From assembly GCA_963546395.1 (NCBI GenBank), contig CAUUMS010000018.1, positions 1 to 30,673 on the forward strand: a stretch of DNA of 30,673 nucleotides, written 5' to 3'. Position 1 is the first letter of the stretch. Each line of letters starts with the position of its first letter. Below the pieces are notes generated by a model. The model worked only from the letters and a program-made list of their open reading frames with translations, did not search any database and was not told the DNA's origin. The position numbers and the translations under genes are program-made. Shown here in pieces: positions 15,433 through 23,113 of the stretch. This DNA comes from Bacteroides_D sp963546395. GTDB taxonomy: Bacteria > Bacteroidota > Bacteroidia > Bacteroidales > CAJPTX01.

Positions 15433-16460
15433 GCCATTGTTTCTTGCATCGTCTTACGCTGTGAGCGTGTGCGTATGACTGTGCGCACGCATAGCAGCAC
15501 TAGGGCTAGTAGCAGCACCAGCAGCATTTGCGCCCCGTGCGATAGGGTTGCGTATGCTAGCCCTTCGGCGCGGCTTAGCCCTTCTACCTCTAGCCACAGC
15601 GCAACTGCCATGTGGAAGGAGCCAATCCCCCCCTGCACAGGAACTATCATGCCCAGAGTGCCTGCCACTAGTAGCAGCAGAGACGATATCACTGGTAGGG
15701 CCGCAGTCTCTGGCAGAGCAAGGCACACGAGGTAGGTCATGAGCCAGTAGCAGAACCAGATCAGCAGCGTGTATAGCAGGTAATACATCCGGTGTGACGA
15801 CCTCCACAGGGTGCGAATTCCAGCCAGTAGGCCCGTGGAGATAGCCCGTAGCCGATTTCGCATCTGTCGCCCGACTAGGCGTACGATGAGGATGCCCAGT
15901 GCGACTATGGCCACTGCGCCGATGAGGGCGTATTTTAGCAGGTGGGCACCGTCTAGCTCCGAGAGTTTAGCCTGGATGGCCTGTAGCACGAAGGCACCGA
16001 AATAGTCATAGCTCGCACCAATGGCCACCCCGAGTAGCAGGACGGACATGATGAGATCCGAGAGCCGTTCGCCTACCATGCTCCCGATTGTGCGGTCGAG
16101 AGGTAGTTGCTGCGCTGCTGCGATTTGCCCGCATCGAGCCAATTCCCCCGCCCGTGGGAGCACTAGGTTTACCGTGTAGCCGAGCATGACGGCATAGAAT
16201 GTCTCGAATAGCGACACTCGTCCGCCGATGTCCTCCAGCTGTATCTGCCAGCGTAGTGCTCGTAGGAAGTGCGCCAGGAGTCCTACCCCCATGGCGGCTA
16301 TCACGGGCCAGTAGCTCGCCTGCCACAGTGAGCTCGCCAGAGCCTCTAGCTCCACCTGGCGAAAGGCTATATACAGGAGCCCCATCCCCAGAGGGAGTAG
16401 CAGAAGGGCTCGTACACCTCGCCTGGCTAGCAGTTTGCGTAGCTGTTGGAGCACCTTCAC
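15429..16460 (-). CDS. Flippase-like integral membrane protein (LPG synthase TM / UPF0104 family)
   Basis: A 343-aa protein with about eight membrane helices. It carries the family features: 'LARRGVRALLLLPLGMGLLY' at the start, 'LLAHFLRALRWQIQLEDIG' (R-x-x-R-W motif), 'MLGYTVNLVLPRAGELARCG' (the P-R-x-GE motif), 'MVGERLSDLIMSVLLLGVAI' and 'MIVPVQGGIGSFHMAVALW' (the P-x-P-G-G-x-G motif). The family (YbhN/AglD/MprF N-terminal domain) includes lipid flippases and MprF transmembrane parts. There is no aminoacyl-transferase domain here, so no lysyl-phosphatidylglycerol synthesis is expected. The substrate is unknown. It lies between panD (12-base gap) and radA (overlap) without obvious functional relation. 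Confidence 0.9.
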   Translation of the reverse strand: MKVLQQLRKLLARRGVRALLLLPLGMGLLYIAFRQVELEALASSLWQASYWPVIAAMGVGLLAHFLRALRWQIQLEDIGGRVSLFETFYAVMLGYTVNLVLPRAGELARCGQIAAAQQLPLDRTIGSMVGERLSDLIMSVLLLGVAIGASYDYFGAFVLQAIQAKLSELDGAHLLKYALIGAVAIVALGILIVRLVGRQMRNRLRAISTGLLAGIRTLWRSSHRMYYLLYTLLIWFCYWLMTYLVCLALPETAALPVISSLLLLVAGTLGMIVPVQGGIGSFHMAVALWLEVEGLSRAEGLAYATLSHGAQMLLVLLLALVLLCVRTVIRTRSQRKTMQETMA

Positions 16461-16472
16461 GTTGGGGGCAGG

Positions 16473-16823
16473 CTAGGGGAGTCGATTCGTCGCCGTATCG
16501 GGAAAGACGATCGAGGGACGAAATGCCTTCGCTTCCTCCGTCGTCATGATGCCGTAGGCGATGATTATCACCACGTCGCCCACTACGCATTTGCGGGCGG
16601 CGGGGCCATTGAGACAGATCACCCCGCTATTCCGTGCTCCGCGTATGACGTAGGTGTCAAAGCGTTCCCCATTGTTCACATTGACCACGCTCACGCGCTC
16701 TCCGTCCAGCAGGCCGGCAGCCTCGATTAGTGCCTCATCAATGGTGATGCTGCCCACGTAGTCCAGGTTAGCCTCCGTGACGTGAACCCGGTGTATCTTC
16801 GATTTGAGTACCTGCACCAGCAT
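16473..16823 (-). CDS. panD: Aspartate 1-decarboxylase
   Basis: PanD makes beta-alanine from aspartate for pantothenate (vitamin B5) and coenzyme A synthesis. The 116-aa length is that of the family. The self-cleavage site Gly24-Ser25 is intact ('LDYVGSITID'); cleavage leaves the pyruvoyl cofactor on Ser25. Other conserved parts are 'KIHRVHVTEANL' at the N-terminus, 'TYVIRGARNSGVICLNGPAA' and 'GDVVIIIAYG'. It follows panC by 20 bases, so both enzymes of the same pathway (beta-alanine supply and its condensation with pantoate) are co-expressed. Confidence 0.97.
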   Translation of the reverse strand: MLVQVLKSKIHRVHVTEANLDYVGSITIDEALIEAAGLLDGERVSVVNVNNGERFDTYVIRGARNSGVICLNGPAARKCVVGDVVIIIAYGIMTTEEAKAFRPSIVFPDTATNRLP

Positions 16824-16843
16824 AGGCCGTGCCGATTGGTTGT

Positions 16844-17692
16844 TTAGTACTTGCAGTTGTCAATCAGGCGCACGTTACCCGCCTGCACAGCCACGAAGCC
16901 CATGGTGACCCCTGGCACGTAGTTGCTCATAGGCATCAGGTCATCCGCGCTGGCGAAGGAGACGTACTCGGTCTGTAGTACGCCGCTACGATTGATCTCC
17001 TCGGTCACCCACTGCCTGGCAGCCTCTATCCCCTGGGCGCTGAGAATGTCTGCGGCACCCCGTAGAGCCTGTTGAATCCGTGGGGCTTCTCGCCGGCACT
17101 CGGCCGACAGGAGCTGGTTGCGCGAGCTCATGGCAAGCCCATCCTCCTCGCGTACTATGGGGCATGGCACAATCTCCACCGGGAGCTCAAGTTGCTTCAC
17201 CAGCCGTTGTACGATGAGGAGTTGCTGATAGTCCTTCTCCCCAAAGTAGGCTCGGTCGGGCATCACTAGGGTAAGTAGCCTGCTCACGATTTGTGCCACA
17301 CCGTTGAAATGCCCCGGGCGTTTGGCACCCTCCATGACGCTATCCAGGGGGCTTAGGTCGAATACCCGCTCATCAGGCTCCGGGTACATCTCCTCCACCG
17401 AGGGGGCGAACAGGATGTCAGCCCCTAGAGCCTTCACCAGCTGTGCATCCTGGGACAGCTGCCTGGGGTAAGCTCGGAGATCCATGGGGTTGTTGAACTG
17501 GGTGGGGTTCACGAAGTCGCTCACGATCACCACTCCGTTCTCTGCCACGGCTCGCCGAATCAGTGCTGCATGGCCTGCGTGCAGCGCCCCCATCGTGGGT
17601 ACCAGACCTACGGTGCGTTTCAGCTCCCGGTGGGCGGCTATGATTTGGCGTAGCGATTGTGTTGTATCAATTTGCTGCATGCTCATTTGCAT
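16844..17692 (-). CDS. panC: Pantothenate synthetase
   Basis: PanC joins pantoate and beta-alanine using ATP. The 282-aa protein has the nucleotidyl-transferase signature 'VGLVPTMGALHAGHAALIRR' with the HxGH motif at about residues 38-41, the pantoate site 'VSDFVNPTQFNN', 'HFNGVAQIV', 'FGEKDYQQLLIVQRLV' and the KMSKS-like 'MSSRNQLLS'. Start choice between 17692 and the ATG two codons later (17686) or four codons later (17680) is open. It leads the run panC-panD-ybhN-radA. A -7 box at 17747-17754 and a hairpin at 17708-17743 lie upstream, so the transcript probably starts with that hairpin. Confidence 0.97.
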   Translation of the reverse strand: MQMSMQQIDTTQSLRQIIAAHRELKRTVGLVPTMGALHAGHAALIRRAVAENGVVIVSDFVNPTQFNNPMDLRAYPRQLSQDAQLVKALGADILFAPSVEEMYPEPDERVFDLSPLDSVMEGAKRPGHFNGVAQIVSRLLTLVMPDRAYFGEKDYQQLLIVQRLVKQLELPVEIVPCPIVREEDGLAMSSRNQLLSAECRREAPRIQQALRGAADILSAQGIEAARQWVTEEINRSGVLQTEYVSFASADDLMPMSNYVPGVTMGFVAVQAGNVRLIDNCKY

Positions 17693-17707
17693 TGACTAGT
17701 ATCACGC

Positions 17708-17743
17708 CCCCATTCGGCCATGGGGCACCGAATCCGAATGGGG
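17708..17743 (-). terminator. Hairpin between smpB and panC (terminator or 5' leader stem)
   Basis: Arms 17708-17717 (CCCCATTCGG) and 17734-17743 (CCGAATGGGG) pair perfectly over 10 bases with a 16-base loop. It lies after smpB and before panC. No T-run follows on the minus strand, and the -7 box at 17747-17754 would place the panC transcript start at the hairpin, so a 5' leader stem is as likely as a terminator. Confidence 0.5.
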
Positions 17744-17746
17744 AGG

Positions 17747-17754
17747 CGAAATTA
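17747..17754 (-). promoter_or_regulatory. Bacteroidota-type -7 box (TAATTTCG) for panC-panD-ybhN-radA
   Basis: The minus strand reads TAATTTCGCC, one base from TAnnTTTG and the same ten bases as those before the sigma54 regulator, about 55 bases before panC. A -33 box is not convincing. Confidence 0.4.
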
Positions 17755-17783
17755 CAGTTTTTACCTGAGCTAATCCGCTCCCA

Positions 17784-18239
17784 TCAGTAGCGTCTCTGGC
17801 GGGCTCGTTGGAGCTCACGATCCGTGTCCCGGCGGCGGAGCGTCTCCCGCTTGTCGTGGGCCTGCTTGCCTCGGGCCAGGGCGATGGTCAGCTTGGCGTA
17901 GCCACGCTCGTTGATGGTGAGCCGTGTGGCCACAATGGTCATCCCCTTCGTCTGCACGGCGCGGTGCAGCTTCTCCAGCTCGCGGGCTGTCAGCAGAAGC
18001 TTACGGTCGCGCTTGGGCGTGTGGTTGTAGTGTGTCCCGTACACATACTCGGGAATGTTCAGATTGCGAACCCACAGCTCGCCGTTGATAAAGAGGCAGT
18101 ACGTATCCACCAGGCTTGCGTGCCCCTGGCGTATCGACTTGATCTCCGTCCCCACCAGCACAATACCCGCCGTGTAATACTCCAGCAGCTCGTACTGAAA
18201 GGATGCCTTACGATTCTTGGCAACTAGTTTCTCTCCCAT
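17784..18239 (-). CDS. smpB: SsrA-binding protein SmpB
   Basis: SmpB binds tmRNA and is needed for trans-translation, the rescue of stalled ribosomes. The start at 18239 (MGEKLVAKNRKASFQYELLE) is chosen because it gives the family N-terminus and is preceded by GGGAAATC; a longer frame starts at 18272. Conserved parts are 'AGIVLVGTEIKSIRQGHASL' with the tmRNA-binding 'GTEIKS.R.G', 'NLNIPEYVYGTHYNHTPKRD', 'RKLLLTARELEKLH' and the basic C-terminal tail 'KRETLRRRDTDRELQRARQR' that enters the mRNA channel. It lies 34 bases after the PKD-like lipoprotein gene, at the end of the corrinoid-uptake run, but has its own housekeeping role. The tmRNA gene is not in the window. Confidence 0.97.
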   Translation of the reverse strand: MGEKLVAKNRKASFQYELLEYYTAGIVLVGTEIKSIRQGHASLVDTYCLFINGELWVRNLNIPEYVYGTHYNHTPKRDRKLLLTARELEKLHRAVQTKGMTIVATRLTINERGYAKLTIALARGKQAHDKRETLRRRDTDRELQRARQRRY

Positions 18240-18273
18240 GATTTCCCACTCTGCGCAATGCGCCCTCGCCACG

Positions 18274-19464
18274 CTATTCGGGCGTATTCAGATCCATTCC
18301 CCCAATAATCTCAGTGCTCGTCTCCCCGAGCCAGCCGCAGTACTGATTGAGACCCGTGTACACCATCACGAAATCAATCATAGCGAGCTCCACGGGATCG
18401 CCATCCTTGTTGACGGCCCACTCAATCTTTACCCCGGGATCGAGGTGGTTGGGCCGACTGTCTACGTATCCAAAGGGGTACGACTCCTGGAAGTAGCGAG
18501 CATTCCCACCCTTATCTATCGTGATCCTAAAATTATCGGGTACTCGCACCCCCTCGAATAGAATCACCTCGTCAGTAACCCACTTAGGCCAGTAGCTGTT
18601 CGCATGGTACTGATTCCTGGAAACGTATCCCCTCTTCCCTTGGTTGTCCCGCCAGGGTATATAGGCCGAATCGATGATGGCCGGATTGCTTGCCTTGATG
18701 AACGGGTGCACAGTGTCACGCGCGTAGGCAATGCGGTACCTCTTGATGCAGCCCGGCTTGTAGTACTCGCTACCAGCGATTTCGTACCACTCATCATTCT
18801 CTGGCTTTCCGTTCCCATTCCAGTCCACTCCCACCCGGATACACCCTGGCTCTGAGCTCCCATTGAATGCGTTCCCGAGAAGTTTGAAATCGTAGATCTC
18901 CCGCGCATTGCGCACCGGGTGGTCAAAGGTAAAGACGATGTATCCCCCGTAGCCTCCCAGGGAGACGTGCTCACCCTTCTCGCGCCCGGCGATGCGTTGG
19001 GTAGCCTTTCGGGCCATGGCTGCTGCGTTGTCCCCAGCGGCCCATAGGGGAGCCTTGTTCACAAATTGCCCAGGCGCTGGGCGGTACTCTAGCACCCGGC
19101 TAATGTACGGGCTGAATGCCCCTCGCGGACTCGTTGTGGCAAGCAGCTTGGTCGTTGCTACGTGCGCCTGCCCATCCCGATACGTCGTGCAGCGCAGCGT
19201 GTATGCCCCGGTCTTCGGTAGCACAAGGCGAATCGAGTCCATGCGTCCTACCCGCTCGGGGGTGTCGTCGCCGAACTGGAGTGTCCATGTGCACGAGTCA
19301 CCGTGCAGCGTGCTACGAAACGTGCGGGCCGTCATCACCTCCATCACATCCTGCGGCTCGTTGCCCTCTGTCACCCGCTCATCAGGCCGCTCCTTGCGGC
19401 ATCCACCCAGCGACAGTGCTGCCACAGCCACCAGTGCAACCCAGGGGAGTATACTATTCCTCAT
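18274..19464 (-). CDS. PKD-like surface lipoprotein of a corrinoid-uptake operon
   Basis: A 396-aa lipoprotein: signal peptide with lipobox LGGC (Cys22) followed by RKERPDE, so it probably reaches the outer membrane. Residues about 45-115 look like a PKD-type beta-sandwich ('CTWTLQFGDDTPERVGRMDS', 'LVLPKTGAYTLRCTTYRDGQ'). The remainder is a larger domain with 'VSLGGYGGYIVFTFDHPVRN', 'CIRVGVDWNGNGKPENDEWY' and a C-terminal 'MIDFVMVYTGLNQYCGWLGE'. Proteins with this C-terminal signature occur beside btuB genes in Bacteroides, as I recall. It lies 25 bases after the BtuG-like gene and is followed by smpB. It may capture corrinoids or a related ligand at the surface; that is inference from context. 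Confidence 0.8.
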   Translation of the reverse strand: MRNSILPWVALVAVAALSLGGCRKERPDERVTEGNEPQDVMEVMTARTFRSTLHGDSCTWTLQFGDDTPERVGRMDSIRLVLPKTGAYTLRCTTYRDGQAHVATTKLLATTSPRGAFSPYISRVLEYRPAPGQFVNKAPLWAAGDNAAAMARKATQRIAGREKGEHVSLGGYGGYIVFTFDHPVRNAREIYDFKLLGNAFNGSSEPGCIRVGVDWNGNGKPENDEWYEIAGSEYYKPGCIKRYRIAYARDTVHPFIKASNPAIIDSAYIPWRDNQGKRGYVSRNQYHANSYWPKWVTDEVILFEGVRVPDNFRITIDKGGNARYFQESYPFGYVDSRPNHLDPGVKIEWAVNKDGDPVELAMIDFVMVYTGLNQYCGWLGETSTEIIGGMDLNTPE

Positions 19465-19489
19465 GGCCAGCGTGCTTTACGTGAGTGGA

Positions 19490-20713
19490 TTACCGCCGTT
19501 TGTGCAAAAAGGCGAAGTGCCCCGGTATATCACCTGTGCGCACCTGCCATTTATGCCTCCCGTCCAAGCCGAAGCACAGCAGTTCACCGCTCGAGGTGTA
19601 GTCCTTCGCATCGGCAATGTAGAACTCCCGCCTCTCGGCATTCACCCTAATGCCATACGGCACCTGGATCTTTGCGTCGGATCCGTCTACGATTAGCTTA
19701 GACGAAATCAGCTTCTGCTGTGAGATGCTGATAACGCCGTAGCCCACCTTGGCTCCTGCCGTGATGTTCGACCAGGCCAAGCTGTAAAATATCAGCGAAT
19801 CGCCCATGAAGTCGAAACCCGTCACGGGTATGTCAAAGCTCTTTGTTAGCGTGTAGCCCTCTGCGCCACCCGTTGTGGTGAGCATGTGGATGGATGGTGA
19901 AACGTGGTTGTAGTCGCCCCGCGAGGTCACCCACATCTGCCCCAGGCGGTCGATGCGAACCCGGTGCAGATTGATCGCCACGTCAATGCTGCGCACCACC
20001 TCCATGGAGCGGGTGTCCACCACCGATATTGTCCGGTCGTATTCAGGTGCCCTGTACCCGCCCGAGTTGGCCACGTAGATGTAGTCGCCCACCATCACCA
20101 GCTCGTCAGGCTGGTAGCCCACAGTGCATTTGCGGGTTATAGCCAGCGAGGCCGTATCTATCTCGTACACGGCACCCCGTGGGGCATCCGGCGTGATCTC
20201 AATGGGGCCAACGTACGAGCTCACGTACATCATGTTACCCTTGAAGGCCAGGTAGCGGCAATTGGGCACATCCACCTGCCCGATGCGTTGCGCCGTCCGG
20301 GCATCCAGCACCTCCACCTTGTGCGAGGCATTCACCACAATGTAGAGTCGGCTCCCGTAGATCTTCACATCATTTCCCACGTCGCCGAGCTCCTTTACCA
20401 CCCCCGGATTGCGTGCCGCGTAGATGTTGCGCTCATACTGTCCTGAGGCGAAATCCATGTAGTCCAGCGAGGCCTTGTTGCTCCCCATGTTCCCCTCGTT
20501 CAGCACGTAGAGCCCGATGATGTCCCGCGCGGTGTCCTGGGCACCTCCGCTGCCGCCACCCTGCACCGAGTCCTTGGTGGATGGCACAACGCCCTGCTCC
20601 TTACGGCACGACGGATGCAGCAGCACCACGTGCAGGGCCACGAGCACTCCTGCCAGTGCCACCAGCCGCTGCAATCCTATCCGTGCGGTACGCTCAGTCA
20701 TAATTTGGCCCAT
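19490..20713 (-). CDS. BtuG-like seven-bladed propeller lipoprotein (DUF5074 type)
   Basis: A protein of about 407 aa with a hydrophobic export segment ('LVALAGVLVALHVVLLHPSC') ending at a likely lipid-attached Cys followed by RKEQ. After a Gly/Ser linker comes a YncE-like beta-propeller with repeating blades: 'GLYVLNEGNMGSNKASLDYM', 'YIVVNASHKVEVLDARTAQR', 'MYVSSYVGPIEI', 'DYIYVANSGGYRAPEYDRTI' and 'EFYIADAKDYTSSGELLCFG'. In Bacteroides, BtuG lipoproteins of this kind sit on the BtuB channel and bind cobalamin and cobinamide very tightly. This gene begins 14 bases after btuB, the same arrangement. Start: the ATG at 20713 has GGCAGGG upstream; GTG 20722 and ATG 20701 are alternatives. Function by homology and synteny, not proven. 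Confidence 0.82.
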   Translation of the reverse strand: MGQIMTERTARIGLQRLVALAGVLVALHVVLLHPSCRKEQGVVPSTKDSVQGGGSGGAQDTARDIIGLYVLNEGNMGSNKASLDYMDFASGQYERNIYAARNPGVVKELGDVGNDVKIYGSRLYIVVNASHKVEVLDARTAQRIGQVDVPNCRYLAFKGNMMYVSSYVGPIEITPDAPRGAVYEIDTASLAITRKCTVGYQPDELVMVGDYIYVANSGGYRAPEYDRTISVVDTRSMEVVRSIDVAINLHRVRIDRLGQMWVTSRGDYNHVSPSIHMLTTTGGAEGYTLTKSFDIPVTGFDFMGDSLIFYSLAWSNITAGAKVGYGVISISQQKLISSKLIVDGSDAKIQVPYGIRVNAERREFYIADAKDYTSSGELLCFGLDGRHKWQVRTGDIPGHFAFLHKRR

Positions 20714-20727
20714 TGCGTGCACCCTGC

Positions 20728-22791
20728 CTACATGGAGAACGTGAGCGATAGCTTATAATTCCGCCCAGGCATGGGGTAGTTGAGTATGACATCGTAGGCC
20801 TGCGACAGCGCATTATTCACCTCCAGCCCAGCGCGGAGCCTGTAGTCTCCCCACCGGAAATCGCCAAACAGCGCAAGGTCGCTCGTGTACCACGGCTGCA
20901 TGTGATTGTAAACGATGTTCTCTGACTGGTTATAACGTTCCCCCACGTAAATATAGCTATAATTCAGCGACCACATCTTGTACTGCACCCCCACAATGGC
21001 CGAGCCGCTATGCCAGGGTACGTAGGGGATCTGGTGGCGGTAGAAACTGCCCTGGGGATTGGTCACATCCTGCGCCCGTTGCCATGTGTACTGCAACCGT
21101 AGCGTGATGGCCCAGTTGCGATGGGGGCACAGGGTGGCTCCGGCGGTGGCATCCACGCCCCGTATGTGCACGCGCCCCAGGTTCAGCATCGTCCAGCGGA
21201 ATTGCTGCCCACGTGGGTAGGCCACTATCTTATCGCGCACCTCGTTGTAGTAGGCATCCACGGTGGCATCCGCGCGTTGTATGAACGACTGTGGCCACTC
21301 GTGTTGCCACGCTAGCCCCACATCGTACTGCGTGACGTATTCCGGCTTCAGGTACGCATTCCCGATATCGGTGTAGTAGAGATCATTGAACGTCGGCAAA
21401 CGCATCGATCGTTTGTAGAAAGCGCGCAGGCTTAGTCCCCACGCCTCGACGGGCGTGTAGGAGGCGAAGACCCCCGGGGTGAGCAGCAGCTTGTCTGGGG
21501 CCTTGTAGTAGCGTTGCACCCGATTGATCACCCACGTGCCCAGGGCGGTTAGCTGCACACGCACACCCCATCGTTGTAGGGCCACCGCGGCCGAGCCGTA
21601 TTGGGTGTAGCGGCTTGGGAAGGGGAAGTCATGAGGTGGGCGCCGTGTGCGCACATCCTGCGTGCGTAGTGTATTCCATTGCAGGTCGTACGACGCCGAG
21701 GCATCTAGCCATGGGGTGAGCGTGAAGAGGTGTGCGCTCGATAGGTACAGCTCCTTTTGGCTGTAGGTGCGGTCTACCTGTAGCAGCTTCGTGTCGTAGT
21801 TGATGTACTGCATGTAGTCATCTGCGAACTTCGCTGAGGCTTGCATCTTGTACCAGCCTGTCACCTCGCTCCGCAGCGATCCCTGCACGAAGGTATTCCT
21901 GTCCCACAGCCGCTCTTCTCGCCGCCACACGTTGTTCACAATGGCACCTGGCATACCGCGCTCCGACTGGTAGTGGTAGGCCCGTAGCCGCCAGCCCCCA
22001 TGCGGCAAACGCCCATACACAGCCCCCTCTACCCGCACGGCATGGATGTCGCCATTTTCCCGCACCGCGGTTGTGTCGTAGGCCACTCGCCCGTCAGGGG
22101 TCACCCGACGGTAGCGGAACTTGTATCGGCCCGTGGCCGTGATCACCTCAGCGTTCAGCGAGCTGCTCACGGTGGGGGAGAGACGATTCTCTAGTAGCAC
22201 TGAGGGGTTGATGAGCCCGAATGATCCACCCCGTAGGGTAGCCCGTAGATTCATGCGTCGATCCCCCTCGAAGAGGGGCCTGCGGGAGGTGATGTACACG
22301 GTGCCCGAGTGCCCGAAGTCCTTAGCCGACTGGAAGATGTCGCTCTTCTGCCCATTGTACAGCATGATGCTCTCCACGTTGTCCAGCGAGTATTTGCCCA
22401 GGTCGACCTGCCCATTCTGGGCATTGCCCAGCTGGATGCCATCGTAGTACACCCCCACATGCTGCGAGCCCATGCTACGCACGTTGATAGTCTTGAGGCC
22501 GCCCACGCCCCCGTAGTCCTTCAGCTGCACGCCGGCGAAGTAGCGCAGCGCATCGGCCACCGACAGGGCATTCAGACGCTGCAACTCAGCCCCACTCAGC
22601 TCTTGCGGGGTGATGATCTGCTGCGAGCGTGCCCCACGGATGTGCACCTGGCGTATGTCCAGACTCGTGTCCGGACGCTCTTGCGCTGAGGCTAGCACCG
22701 AGCCCAGGCATAGCGACACCGCCAGGCTGAGCCTCACCACGGGCCACAGGCTCTCGTTGTGCGCCCACTCTGCCCATCGCTCCCCGCTCAT
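20728..22791 (-). CDS. btuB: TonB-dependent outer membrane receptor, BtuB-like
   Basis: The start at 22791 (MSGERWAEW) follows AGAGAG by seven bases and leaves a signal peptide ('VVRLSLAVSLCLGSVLASAQ'); a longer frame starts at 22836. The plug domain follows ('QIITPQELSGAELQRLNALS', 'VADALRYFAGVQLKDYGGVG', 'TINVRSMGSQHVGVYYDGIQ', 'NVESIMLYNGQ'), then a 22-strand-type barrel ending 'NYKLSLTFSM'. There is no N-terminal carboxypeptidase-like domain, so it is a BtuB/FepA-type receptor and not a SusC-type one. The following genes encode a BtuG-like propeller lipoprotein and a PKD-like lipoprotein, which supports cobalamin/corrinoid uptake. Energy comes from TonB-ExbBD elsewhere. A siderophore or other ligand cannot be excluded; no cobalamin riboswitch was recognised upstream. 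Confidence 0.85.
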   Translation of the reverse strand: MSGERWAEWAHNESLWPVVRLSLAVSLCLGSVLASAQERPDTSLDIRQVHIRGARSQQIITPQELSGAELQRLNALSVADALRYFAGVQLKDYGGVGGLKTINVRSMGSQHVGVYYDGIQLGNAQNGQVDLGKYSLDNVESIMLYNGQKSDIFQSAKDFGHSGTVYITSRRPLFEGDRRMNLRATLRGGSFGLINPSVLLENRLSPTVSSSLNAEVITATGRYKFRYRRVTPDGRVAYDTTAVRENGDIHAVRVEGAVYGRLPHGGWRLRAYHYQSERGMPGAIVNNVWRREERLWDRNTFVQGSLRSEVTGWYKMQASAKFADDYMQYINYDTKLLQVDRTYSQKELYLSSAHLFTLTPWLDASASYDLQWNTLRTQDVRTRRPPHDFPFPSRYTQYGSAAVALQRWGVRVQLTALGTWVINRVQRYYKAPDKLLLTPGVFASYTPVEAWGLSLRAFYKRSMRLPTFNDLYYTDIGNAYLKPEYVTQYDVGLAWQHEWPQSFIQRADATVDAYYNEVRDKIVAYPRGQQFRWTMLNLGRVHIRGVDATAGATLCPHRNWAITLRLQYTWQRAQDVTNPQGSFYRHQIPYVPWHSGSAIVGVQYKMWSLNYSYIYVGERYNQSENIVYNHMQPWYTSDLALFGDFRWGDYRLRAGLEVNNALSQAYDVILNYPMPGRNYKLSLTFSM

Positions 22792-22861
22792 AGTTAGCTC
22801 TCTTGGCAATCGCCATGGGTCATGCGCGCCGTGCACGCATGGTAGCCATCCACTCCGATCG

Positions 22862-22869
22862 CGAAGTTA
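22862..22869 (-). promoter_or_regulatory. Bacteroidota-type -7 box (TAACTTCG) for btuB
   Basis: The minus strand reads TAACTTCGC, one base from TAnnTTTG, about 70 bases before the chosen btuB start. No clear -33 box. Confidence 0.4.
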
Positions 22870-22973
22870 CGCTTTGCCAGGCTCTCCTGTGAGGGCTAGA
22901 GACGGGGGGCTGCGTTAGATGGTCGCGGCTACTGAGGGGTAGATGTGAGCGGATCGCCCTCGTGTTCGTCCTG

Positions 22974-23087
22974 CTAAGGGGTAAATCGCTGGTCACCGTT
23001 CGCCTCGATTTTCTCCTTGCGCATCATGGTCTCCATGTGATGGAGAGCGACGAGCGGACCAAGCCCGGCATCGAGGCCTGTGCGCAT
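22974..23087 (-). CDS. Possible small protein of 37 aa
   Basis: The minus strand has an ATG frame from 23087 to a TAG at 22974, with the sequence beginning MRTGLDAGLGPLVALHHMET and ending QRFTP. Its composition is protein-like (amphipathic start, charged end), but there is no clear ribosome-binding site, no family I recognise and no way to exclude chance. It lies between the small membrane protein gene and btuB. Confidence 0.2.
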   Translation of the reverse strand: MRTGLDAGLGPLVALHHMETMMRKEKIEANGDQRFTP

Positions 23088-23113
23088 GCGTTGCTGATCT
23101 ACAGCTCTGCGCG

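Larger units (their letters stand above)
22792..23113. other. Intergenic region upstream of btuB
   Basis: About 320 bases between btuB and a small membrane protein gene. It contains a -7 box (22862-22869) and a possible 37-codon frame (22974-23087, -). I looked for a cobalamin riboswitch on the minus strand; a B12-box-like CAGGAGAGCCTGGC occurs near 22877-22890, but the other conserved elements are missing. Confidence 0.5.

Noticed and set aside
22862..23113. Cobalamin riboswitch before btuB
   Set aside because: Only an imperfect B12-box-like stretch is present; the conserved GCCACTG and other core elements are not found on the minus strand.
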